NCBI RefSeq assembly: GCF_963678975.1
Contig: NC_089273.1
Location: forward strand, 9,052,614-9,116,613
Length of the DNA: 64,000 bases
From: Dysidea avara
Taxonomy: Eukaryota > Porifera > Demospongiae > Dictyoceratida > Dysideidae
Direction: 5' to 3'
The translations under genes were made by a program, and so were the position numbers. Positions 47,268-57,001 of this stretch are shown in pieces; position 1 is the first letter of the stretch; each line of letters begins with the position of its first letter. Under the pieces are notes generated by a model. It was not told the origin of the DNA, did no database searches, and was given only the letters and a program-made list of their open reading frames with translations.

Positions 47268-48418
47268 TAAGGCCACACCAAGTCAAACCTTAGTTTCTGG
47301 TCACCCGCCCGCATGGAAAACTGGAACCCCAGTTTATGAGGACTATTATTAATATTACAAGCGCTTAAGTGTACGTGACCAAGGACAGTGATTTTTAAAC
47401 ACTGCAAAAGATCGAGATACTCTAATAGAGCAGTCAGGCATTCTAATAGAGCAGTCACACTACCCTTAACTCTAATACTAGAATAGACAGATACTACTAT
47501 AACGTTTTTGACTTGTCCTTGATTAGCTATATAGCTAGCTATTAGTAATGCTTCTGTTGCCAGTAGGTAACTTCAGTACAGTATGTATGTAGCATTGATC
47601 ACTAGCCTAATGATCAGATATACCATAGCTTTAAACTTTCCTAACAATTCAGATGTAGTCCTCTAATGATTAGTCTAGTAACTCTTCTAGTGGATCTAAA
47701 CTTGGACTTCCTTATCACTGATCACTGATATACTGACTAGAAATCCGGTAACATTTGGTGAGCTCAAACTTCAACTTTTCCATGGTTAAATAATTGCAAG
47801 TATGGTCCTAAATTAACAAATGCATGACATCCCTTAGTTAAAACATTAACTTAGCTTTCCCACATGATCACTGAAAAACACTAGCCTGGAGCACTCAACA
47901 ACTCAACTCAAAACTTTGACAGCTACTTTACTCAAGGTTTACTGTATAGAAGGCTGGAAACGCATGCATATATAGTTGGCTAAGACTTCACATTTGAAAG
48001 AGTTTCTGATGATGTGTTAATATAGTTTTGGATTATTATTAGCTAGCTAATAAATAATAATTTCCTGACGTAGCTAATGAAACATTTCATTTGTAAAGCA
48101 AAAGTAGCTACATGAGCAGACCTTTCCTTAGTGTTAGCTACACATTGTTGTGCTCAGCAGTGTAGCTAGCCATCAACAATTTTCCTGGTGCATTTTGCAG
48201 AAGCATAATTAACTACTTATGCTATAAGAATGTTGGTTAAGCTTGGTTGTAAACTCAATATGAAATGGGTAAATTTAGCAAAATTAATAACATTACAGTA
48301 TTACTGGTGTATATGTAAGAGTCTATGATAGTCCTGAAGTCCTGATCATCCGCCCGCCCGCATCCTTTTGTTGGCTAGGGAGTGACCAGAAACTAAGGTA
48401 TGACTTGGAGTGGCCTAA
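47268..48418. mobile_element. 1.15-kb TIR element, TAAGGCCACACCAAG family
   Basis: The left end TAAGGCCACACCAAGTCAAA runs through TTAGTTTCTGGTCAC. It matches the reverse complement of the right end GTGACCAGAAACTAAGGTAT...GGAGTGGCCTAA. CCCGCCCGC words lie just inside both ends. It carries the AGATCGAGATACTCTAATAG motif pair at 47409-47457. No coding region is found. A lone GCAGATCCGGTCGCAT terminus lies just outside the left end. Confidence 0.7.
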
Positions 48419-48887
48419 CTATAAATAAGTTCAAGTGTTTACCAATTACAATAACATTTATACAATCACATTATTTACATAAGTTGTTTACATAAGTGCT
48501 AATACCCTAATTACACTGAAACTTGAACGAAACAGTTTATAGGTAAAGCTTCTGCCCGAGTGTTTACCACAGCGCCCCTTCCTCTACTTTTTGTACAAAG
48601 ACTATTCAGCTGACGTGAACTATATGCTTGCGCAATATTCAGTTCTCGCGTCATTACTTCACAATCAATTAGTGCAAGTAGATTGCTAATAAGTCATGCA
48701 AGCATTATAACAATCTGCTCATAATTTTCACAAAATTAAGTATAGGTCTATTATAAATCATTTTTACAGCATAATATATATATATATATATTACTAGTTG
48801 TGCTTTACTGTCATACAATTTAGCGTTCTTATATAGTGCAAGGTACTGTAGCTAGCTAGCTAAATCGTAAGTTTGCTCATAGGAATC

Positions 48888-49225
48888 CTACAGCATATCT
48901 TTGCAGTGCTTAATAATGTCTGCTTTGCTTTCTGTTAGAGCTGTTACAGCTTGTTCGGGGGATTTTTCCTTTCTCCCACGGTTGACTGCAGCTAGAAAAG
49001 CAGGGATTTTCTTTAAGTGATCAAATATCACTTCGTCTTTTATCTCCATTCCCTCTGTTATTATACCCTTCTCCTGTAGCCATTTCCTCACCAGTCGTAT
49101 TAGTGCGCGTAATACACCTGCTGTTTAAACACAAACATATTATTAACTTAATATTTTATCCGTTAAATACCAGTTACACTGTCCGTCATTAGATCTGCGA
49201 ATTGTGATGTATCTGTTACGTCCAT
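48888..49225 (-). CDS. Small two-exon gene, 95-residue unknown protein
   Basis: Exon 1 (49171-49225) starts ATGGACGTAACAGATACA and ends ACTG|GTATTT in phase 1. Exon 2 (48888-49120) follows an AAACAG acceptor and ends at TAG 48888. The joined frame is 96 codons with no stop. The product begins MDVTDTSQFADLMTDSV and is Lys/Glu-rich and probably helical (LRALIRLVRKWLQEKG, DHLKKIPAFLAAVNRGRK). It has no signal peptide or membrane segment. I do not recognise the family. The acceptor is a tandem AACAGCAG, so splicing could drop one residue. Its promoter region is shared with the divergent THAP relic at 49452. Confidence 0.65.
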
Positions 49226-49451
49226 TGTACTGCTGGGCTCGTCACGAATTAAATAGCTAAGCACAAGAGGTATGATGATCGCTTAATGCTCGAACCTACT
49301 ATTGTAACTTATTATGTAAATGCTACATATATATAGAGGTATTCAGAAGATTACGAAATCACGCATATCATCGTATTTCGCAGGATGACATTGCGCGTTA
49401 CGTAACCCATATTTTACCGGTTTTGGCAGCTGCCATTTTGGAGGTGTTCTT

Positions 49452-49650
49452 ATTCACGCCTACCAACTAGAAAAACCGTTCAGGTGTGTCGCATACGGAT
49501 GTGGAAACGAACAGGGACTCTGTGAGTATAGTTTTCATCACTTAATTTCTCGATGATAGGAAAGAAGATTGAGAAGCTGCGATTCGACGAGAACGTTGGA
49601 AATCTACGGAGTAGCTACAGTCGCTTGTGCGGAGCACACTTTATCAAAAG
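49452..49650 (+). pseudogene. THAP zinc-finger relic
   Basis: One plus frame reads RCVAYGCGNEQ and then YSFHHLISR, the start of a THAP finger (C-x-x-Y-G-C, then FH). Another frame reads EAAIRRERWKS, and a third SRLCGAHF, the conserved middle and C-x2-H end. Frame changes and stops (TGATAG after ISR, TGA and TAG later) separate these pieces. There is no initiating ATG in frame. AAAA|GTAAGC at the end looks like a splice donor. THAP fingers bind DNA in P-element-like transposases and host regulators. Here it is a decayed copy or one mis-read by intron structure I cannot resolve. Confidence 0.55.
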
Positions 49651-50104
49651 TAAGCATCAAATCATGAAATAGGTAGACATGTGTAAATTGACTGTAAACC
49701 GTCGAAGGATCCAACTCATGTTGACTTCATACCAGCGCTGAAACCTAGTCGGATCATCCGGTCACATTTTCTCCGGGTCTTCCGGGTCTGACCCAGTTTA
49801 CAAATTATCCGGGACTGATCCGAATTGGATCAAGTGAGAAACAAAAATTGATCGTTTGACGACGTGGAACCTATAAACGCTAGTCGCGTAGCACTTTCGT
49901 GAGCCACGCCCACTTATCGCGTTACAAACATACGCTCAGCCACGTCCATTTATTAGTAAGTGTAGTCTGTAGCACTGAACTGTGTCCGTTGCTGTCTGCA
50001 AGCTCACGTGGAGCCACGCCCACTAGTCGATTATGGTATGAGTTGTATATAGTCTAGTTCTAGTCTTGCAACAGGATATTAAAGTACTTTTGCGAGCCAC
50101 ATCC
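49651..50104. other. Repeat-like stretch with GAGCCACGCCCACT words
   Basis: The words GAGCCACGCCCACTTA, AGCCACGTCCATTTA, GAGCCACGCCCACTA and GAGCCACATCCATTA recur at about 49902, 49938, 50011 and 50094. They end next to the (ATT)n tail of a retrotransposon fragment. They may be part of that element's 3' region or a separate family. Confidence 0.35.
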
Positions 50105-50421
50105 ATTATTATTATTATATTTGTTACTGTGCAGAAATCAAAAAGATTGTTGCGCACAGGTGCGATCATAATGAATGTTCAGGTTAGTACAAAACTCATC
50201 TAAGGTAAGGGAGTGAATTACAAAGGGGGGAGTGTGTTCCAGAGTCTGATTGTAGAAGGGAAAAAGGAAAATTTATAAGAATCAATCATAGTGTCAAGCT
50301 GTTTATAATATCCTTCCCTTGATGGACTATGACTGTAGCTATATGGTTGTGTGGAATTTAGTATGGCCTTGTGTTGTGGAGCCCAAGTGAATGAAGGTGC
50401 CTTCACTGAACTAAATTCCAC
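50105..50421 (-). pseudogene. Non-LTR retrotransposon C-terminal fragment
   Basis: The minus frame ends PSREGYYKQLDTMIDSYKFS then FFPSTIRLWNTLPPL. This is the FFPxTIRxWNxLP block typical of CR1-like polyprotein C-termini. The plus strand has ATTATTATTATA at 50107-50118, which on the minus strand is an A/T-rich trinucleotide tail downstream of the frame. The catalytic domains are absent. Confidence 0.7.
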
Positions 50422-50921
50422 AGAAAAATTATGCTTTATTTCTAATTTAAACCACCACAGTTCATTTTTCTACTGCATATTTGCAGCTGCTTGTAACATG
50501 AGAAAAGTAGTGGTAATTGGGTTTGTAATTAGTACAAATGAACAATTTACACCAATTATTATGATTTTTAAAGTCCAGTCAAATTCACATGTGTTGCCAA
50601 TGTTATGGTCAGACAATTAGCTTGTGTTTTATATTGCCATAAAGACAGCTATCCATTGAGACGTGATTAAGTTAATGGATTAAACCAAATTAATCAGCAA
50701 CTACTAAACAATACTAGACACCTGAAGTTGTACACATCAATTTGTGTACAATTGACTGTTATTGCATGGATGCAATAAATGAAAGTCTTTAATATAACAT
50801 ACTGTACAGGTGTAGTGTACATACATATCATTTTTTTCTTTTATTCCATTGTATAATTAATATTTGCTGTCACATTCATGGCCAAGCATTTATTATTGGT
50901 ATATAGAAATTAATAAATTAC
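50422..50921. other. No gene recognised
   Basis: Short frames only. If the microexons upstream on the minus strand are real, this and further DNA to the left would be intron of the channel gene. Confidence 0.3.
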
Positions 50922-50942
50922 CTTGACAATCAGCATTGGGAA
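50922..50942 (-). CDS. Candidate 21-nt microexon of the channel gene
   Basis: On the minus strand TTCCCAATGCTGATTGTCAA plus G lies between the acceptor TCTCCTTACAG and the donor GTAATT. Its length is a multiple of three. It reads in frame after the 12-nt candidate at 51791 and the TRPA-like exon, with no stop. The support is only splice signals and phase. Confidence 0.3.
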
Positions 50943-51790
50943 CTGTAAGGAGAATACAGAATAAATACAATTAATGTATATGACACTATAGGATGCATAT
51001 TGTATATACAAAAGTACAAATAATTACTAATATATGACCATTTGTATGATGGGGTGTAGTTTGTACCCACATGCTGTATTTTTGCAGGCCCAGTCATATT
51101 TGCTAAATGAAACATTGTTTATTTTGCATTTAATCTTCATTGTAAGTACCAGCAGTTAGATCAAACATCCTCTGTCTGAGATTATCAAGTCATCATTTAC
51201 AGTAATTCTTATTACTTTTGAAAAGAGATTGTGTGCAACTAGAAATCAATGTCTTTGGGAAGACTTAGCACAAAGACGTAGATGTTTGTAGTTTATTCGA
51301 TGACAAATAAAGTACTAGAAACCTCAGTAAAGCTTTCGGGTTAGATGACAAAATGATAAAAACCTATATAACTGCCTGGAATGCCTACTATCCTGTCTAA
51401 CTAAGTATGGTTGACCATCTAACTATATAGTTTTGATAGACACTACAAACCCAAAACTGGAGCCTGTTTGCAGGACACTTGAAAATGAGGACACCTGCAT
51501 GCTGTGGATACTTGGCAATGGTTCAATAAAATTCCTTAATTCATTAACTGATCTAGAAAATCAGTGCGCCTTGATAACCAGGATATCTTTGGTCAGTCCC
51601 AAGGTGTCCTTAACACACAGGTTTCACCACTGTAGTACAATAGCACTTAGTCTACTTTTTAAATACAGTGATTGTACAGTTACGCTACTATAGATAATTC
51701 AGCTTAAAATTCCTGAAATGTAGTTACAATGCTAACATGTTATGTATGATAATGAAATATGCATATAATGTACTATATACCTGTACATAC

Positions 51791-51802
51791 CTTGTGGCCT
51801 GC
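51791..51802 (-). CDS. Candidate 12-nt microexon of the channel gene
   Basis: GCAGGCCACAAG on the minus strand lies between TTTCTAATTTGCAG and GTATGTAC, both strong splice signals. It completes the codon left split by the exon ending at 52503 (T|GC gives Cys) and keeps the frame open. It would fall in the extracellular loop after the first membrane segment. Confidence 0.3.
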
Positions 51803-52502
51803 CTGCAAATTAGAAAAAAAGAGACATTAATAATAACAGTCTTGCCAATATGTTTTACTTACATACAGTAAGTACATTCTCATTGCACCCATCATTATGT
51901 ATATCTTTTTACTATCAAATTTAATTATTCACCCATGGTAGGACAAAGTAGCTTTAGTAGGAAACTTCAACATGTCCTTAATAACACTAGGAGCATATGG
52001 TATTAAACTCTGGGAATGGAAGTTAACCTTTCGTAAATGAAACTTTTTCGAAGTCTCTACAATCATAGTCATCCTCTTTGGGTTGTAAGATTGTAGTGTT
52101 TCCTAGCTACCAAGTGGTAGATTTATGAGTAGCAACATGAACCATAAACCAAACAGGTAAACTATATAATTATAGCACACCTGATTGTGATCAGATAAGC
52201 AGGCTATTTTGGATAACAATGTCCAGTGACTGATCATAACCGTCAGTCTCTGTTTACACACCTACGTAAGTGGGCATGTAGATGAAAAAATAATTCTGTT
52301 ATTCTTAATATTTTAGCACTATTTCATCATGTGTTCTTTGTAATTTAGAAGTTACAAATTTTTGACATTTTATTTTACTACGTACATGACACATTATAAG
52401 ATCAGGGGTAGTGTATATGCCCACATGCCTATTGTATGCTTGTATGGACACATACGTATGTACACACAGTTACTGGCACAGTAAAGTACAATAGAAACTT
52501 AC

Positions 52503-52677
52503 ATTCTTCTGTCTTTGGATTTTGCAATGAAAACATAAAAGTAGTCAAAAAAGCAAGAAACACTAAGTAAGTGAACAAGTTGATGTAGTATATGAATATT
52601 CCATATGACCTCCACTTGTAGGTCAGTAACTGGGATGAAAGGGGATGGTTGAGTAGTTCAATCCGTTTGTTATCAAT
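52503..52677 (-). CDS. TRPA-like channel exon covering the pre-S1 and S1 region
   Basis: The exon is bounded by CTTCTGCAG|ATT and GAAT|GTAAGT, both consensus. It encodes IDNKRIELLNHPLSSQLL, then YKWRSYG, a short linker, then the hydrophobic segment INLFTYLVFLAFLTTFMF. The HPL...L...KW..YG pattern followed directly by a membrane helix is characteristic of TRPA/painless-type cation channels, where it joins the ankyrin region to S1. These channels sense irritants, heat or mechanical cues. Ankyrin repeats and the S2-S6 pore were not found here, so the rest must lie in exons I missed or outside the window. Other TRP subfamilies are the main alternative. Confidence 0.6.
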
Positions 52678-52753
52678 CTGCAGAAGAGTATACAAAGACA
52701 AATATTCATAGCATTGCAATGTTACTGTATTAACATCCTAGCACACAAAAGTG

Positions 52754-53534
52754 GACAGCTAAAATATATCATTAAACTTCTCTTGTGAAATATTGTTATT
52801 GCTGTAATGGAAAGAATTATCATTAAATGCATTGCTTGACAGTTGTATTATTGTGTTTATAATATTTCTCTTTGCTTTAACGATGATTATTTTTTTCTTG
52901 TTCAATGTATATCTGTGTATTATACTCTCTGTATTGAGTGCTTCACAGTAATAAATAAATAAACCCTCCTCTACAATTGTACCTAGACACAGGGTATACT
53001 TTTGAGAATGTTAGCACCCAAACAAATGATTGGGTGGTGATTTGGTAGGTGTACATGAGGTTTGGGCTGCAGAGAAACTTATTGAATCAGATGAGTAGAA
53101 GTAAAATGTCTACCCACCAGGAAAGATATGCAATGTCTAGGTGCAAAATGGGCTATATTTGTAATAGTTATACCATGGCTGCGAGGAATATTGCTGACAT
53201 ATACACCCAAAGTCCAAGGACAATGGGTGTATATTCATTGCAGCTGAGGTACTGTATAATTGATATAAATCATGCACTCACCTTAGGTTAACGAACTACA
53301 CACTATAGTTTGTTTTATAAACTGGTATCTGATGATCAATTGTGGCATGTGCTAATAACAGCCTTCAGAATGTTATCCATGTATCTTTATGCTTCAATAC
53401 ACAATATAATTATGATTGTTCGTTAGAGTTTTTATTATTACTCTACTGCACTACATTATGGCTACTAATTTTATATTGCTATTGAGACAGTAAGTAACTT
53501 ACAATATTTATAAATAAAGTGTTTAGGACATAGG
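52754..53534. other. Putative intron or intergenic DNA, nothing recognised
   Basis: AT-rich with short frames only. If the exons at 52503 and 54701 belong together, this is intron interrupted by the element at 53535. Confidence 0.3.
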
Positions 53535-54027
53535 CAGTGGAAAGGGGGAGGCCCCCCTCGGTATGCTGACAGAAGGGGCTTAGCACACCTCAGAATGATA
53601 ACTGTCTGAAATTATCCTTCTTGGAGTGGAACGCTCAAATACCCTAATAGAGCAGTCAATGTGTTTCATAAAAATGTGTTCCTAAAAGTAGTCTAAAAAT
53701 GGAGAAAATCAATGGGAATTGAACCAATGACCCCTCACTTTAAGGGTTGGTGTCTTACCACTATACCATGTGTGTAAGGGCTGTTTTGTACTGCTCACAA
53801 ATGCTGTATGTTGATTAATAGTGTAGTCACTTTCCAAAAGACTGAAAATTTCCTGTTTTAAATATTTTTGATTTAGAAAGTTGATGTTTAGTTGAAATAA
53901 TTACTTCTGGTGGACTTAGAGACATGATAAAAACTACAATAGCCACAGCCGCAGCCTCTCAGACCCTCTGCTGCTAGAGATTCTATACTCTTGTCAGCCC
54001 CAACAGCAGCTACTTCCTCTGCCACTG
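53535..54027 (-). mobile_element. CAGTGG element with a tRNA-derived core
   Basis: It runs from CAGTGGAAAGGGGGAGG to CTTCCTCTGCCACTG and is the inverted relative of 42771-43400. The 8-mer TTTAGGAC occurs just outside both ends (53522-53529 and 54029-54036), but is separated from the termini by five and one bases, so the duplication is tentative. On the minus strand the core contains Pol III-like A and B boxes (see 53713-53778). It carries one ACCCTAATAGAGCAGTCAA motif. Confidence 0.6.
53713..53778 (-). repeat. tRNA-like core with A and B boxes
   Basis: On the minus strand TGGTATAGTGG (53768-53758) fits the internal A box. GGTTCAATTCC (53725-53715) fits the B box, 32 bases later. The intervening CCCTTAAAGTGAGGGG could be an anticodon arm but gives no canonical seven-base loop with U33. 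The acceptor stem does not pair. This is a tRNA-derived sequence inside a repeat, not a functional tRNA gene. Confidence 0.55.
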
Positions 54028-54700
54028 ATTTAGGACTATAAGTTACAAAGCTGTTTTAAATATAGTTATTATTCTTGTTCCATGGTCAGCCGAATGGTTA
54101 ACATGTGATGCATAGAATTACACATACGCACATTTCCTAAATGATTATTATTTTAGTGACCTTTCATTATAGACAATTATTGTAACTCGTTGTAATTGTG
54201 TGACTACACTCAGTCTAGCTAAGAAACTAATACTGAATTCCACAATGCAATCCTACGTGTTGTTCGATATAATGAGTCAAATCATATCATATCGTTGAAC
54301 TAGGAGGGCATCAAAGCCATGAACAAACTACATTTCCATGATATTTCCTGGGCAATATGCAAGTTAAACTCTGAGTGGCACCTTTGAATATCTACGTTAA
54401 AGTGGTATACAGCTGTATGTCTAGAATACACCAACTTAGAAGGGTAATTCACTTGTAGTGAGTTGTTTTTTCCACCTTATTAAAGGTTATGCCATGCTGA
54501 TATTTACTGGGCTGGGTAAAAGTACACCTTTGACCCAGTTATCCAGTACTTCTAAGTGACAGAAACTTGCACATGTGTTGATTAGTGCAAGTTGTGTACA
54601 TCACCCCATGATACAGTTTGTGACTTGTTATCAGTTAAAAATCGTGTGTTATACTCCTACTTAAATAATAATATTACAGGAAAAGAAATGAATTAGCTAC

Positions 54701-54753
54701 CTTCCTACGTATTTCCACTTGCTGTTGTGCCTTCACTCTATGTACAGTAGTAA
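54701..54753 (-). CDS. Candidate upstream exon of the TRPA-like gene
   Basis: This 53-nt exon lies between CATTTTCAG and GTAGCT on the minus strand. Read after two bases it encodes TTVHRVKAQQQVEIRRK, a charged helix, and ends in phase 0. The exon at 52677 starts in phase 0, so they join in frame. A further candidate at about 54877-54945 (acceptor TCATTAG, donor GTAAGT) does not match in phase and is not included. Confidence 0.35.
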
Positions 54754-56857
54754 CTGAAAATGGGATCAGATTATTATGCTTGATATATTGAATCATAATG
54801 ACTAGTGTTTGTATATATAGTATAGGACATAACGGTTAGACACTCTCCCCATAAATACCTTAGTACAACTACTTACTATTACTTGAAAAGTATGTGCTTC
54901 TTTCTTAAAGCTTTGGTGTAACCAGTTACGGTGACCCCTGTCTCTAATGATGATTAAAAGAGATAAAGCACATAATTTACTTAGCTGAGTATTTGCATGG
55001 TATATGGTTTCATTCAATATAAGCCTATAAAAGTTAATACTAATAATATTATTATTTTTAAAAACATGTTCTTAGTTCAGAAAGACATGAGTTCCTAAAT
55101 TTTCCATAATATGTATTCAATATCCAAAAAATGCAATGAATAAGTATTGGTGCTGGACTTGAATGTGATGTGTTATATACACTGTCTTAACAGTATCATA
55201 ATTTTAGTGGTACCAGGAGCACATTGAGTCCATAGACATGAGAATGTGTAACACCACAAACCACTAAATTCAAACATGGCTATTATGTAGTACAAAAGGT
55301 AGCTCTAAAGTACGTGCCTCTTAAGACATACGAGGCACATGAATGAGTACATTATTATACTGACACGACAAAGCCAAGCTATGGATAATTGCAGCAGTTG
55401 AAAGGCATGATAGAAGAATGGTAGCAGGATATTTGGCCATTCAACATTCACTAATGATACAAATTTTATTCAAGTTGACTTGTTGGTACTGTAACATTCT
55501 TTGTGTGACTCAACAGTCTTCTTGTTGAAGCAGATTTACTGCCTTTGACTTCACACAAGACAATGGAGTAGTGAGTGGCCTATTTGTGTATCTTCACCAT
55601 GCAACAAAAATCTCCATATTTTAGATTTAGCCTGTATTGTTAGTATTGTATGAAGCTACATGTGCCCTTGTCTACAAGATTTGATACATGCACGTTATAT
55701 AAACATAATTCAGTTACCGTAATTCTCTTCTTGTGCACAAAAAAGTTATGAATATCATTTTTGTGCAAACGTTTTATTTGTTCTGAGCAGAAATTGTTTT
55801 ACATTTTCAGCAAGGTAGCCTCAGTTTAAAAAATGATTTAGCCATGTTTACATTGCTTATTCTACCTTCAGTATATGTAAGTCACACAATTACTGCTTGG
55901 AAATTTCATATAGCTAAATGTGCAATAAAGTTCATCTAGAAAAAGAAATTTTTGTATTATTTTTGCATACATAAAAACTTATAACAAAATACAGCTAATT
56001 ACAGGTTAAAGTTGTATCATGGGCCCAACTGACAATCCTGAGCCTGAGGGCTGCAGGTCTGAGGAGTGGGTGTACATTTTAGGCAAATCACAAGGGCACA
56101 TGATATGTACAACTGATATGTACCATGCCAATTGCAAGTAAATAGCCTGTGGCAGATGGCAGATCACCAAAGCCAATATGGGACCAACCACTGGATTTAT
56201 TACAGGGACTAATTTTAAAATTTGAGTATGCATCAGCAGCAACTGACATTGTGACTACATTAAATTTTGTTAACATTAATTGGCAAGTCTATACAGGCAC
56301 ACAGAAAGTAATTTTACAGGTATTTTAAAGCTACTACATCATTTAAAGGCTGTTTATAACATTCACTAAACATTTAGAGGGGTAAACTTCAATGTAGAGT
56401 GGATATCTCATGTTATTAAAATTCTAAAATGTGGCAAATCACTTATGCTATATAGCAGTAGTTCTCACTTAAAAGCAAAGTTTTTCAGCTGATAAAATGG
56501 CAAACATGACAAATCGCTTCCATCTGAGTATTACAGAATGTAATAAAAGATGAATGGCTTTCATAATGGATTTTCAATATCAAGTTAGAGTACTGTATAT
56601 TTTAGCTAAATTTGGATGTAGTAATAACCTAGATAAAACACATTACATCATATTGTATCTTGTGATATAAAACACAATAATTACACGTGCTTCCTGATTT
56701 TTGACAAACCCCAACATATTTCAAAGTCTATTTATCCAATGCTTACTTAGGCTTCATAGGATGTTTCTTTGTCCAGTTTTTACTGTGAAAATCTTCCAAA
56801 AACTCGTAATAATATTTCTTGACATAGGTTCCATTTTGCTTTTTAGTTGTTTTTATG
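54754..56857. other. No gene recognised with confidence
   Basis: AT-rich DNA. One weak exon-like segment on the minus strand at 54877-54945 has reasonable splice signals but unmatched phase. No repeats with clear ends are seen. AATAAA-like words are common and uninformative. Confidence 0.3.
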
Positions 56858-57001
56858 CAATAACTACGGAACGCTTTCTCAAATTGAAGCTTGCAACTTA
56901 CCATTGCTGAAACTGCCCTTACGAGTTATCAGTGGCACCTCCAGTGGGTGATTAAACATAAGATAAAAAGAATTAAAGGATCGATTGTGGGTTCTTGTTG
57001 G
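56858..57001 (+). repeat. Dispersed repeat, inverted partner of 60005-60160
   Basis: ACTACGGAACG, CTCAAATTGAAGCTTGCA, GTTATCAGTGGCAC and AAGGATCGATTGTG match the reverse complement of 60005-60160 in the same order. Nearby, AATTTTGTGCAGTGTGAGAGGAGC (split across 57232-57255) matches 58877-58900 inverted. The whole 56.8-60.2 kb region therefore holds two rearranged copies of one larger repeat. Confidence 0.6.

Noticed and set aside
53713-53778. Functional tRNA gene
   Set aside because: A and B boxes are present but the anticodon arm and acceptor stem do not form a proper cloverleaf, and it lies in a dispersed element.
54877-54945. Further upstream exon of the TRPA-like gene
   Set aside because: Splice signals are reasonable, but the only open frame ends in phase 0 whereas the next candidate exon needs phase 1.
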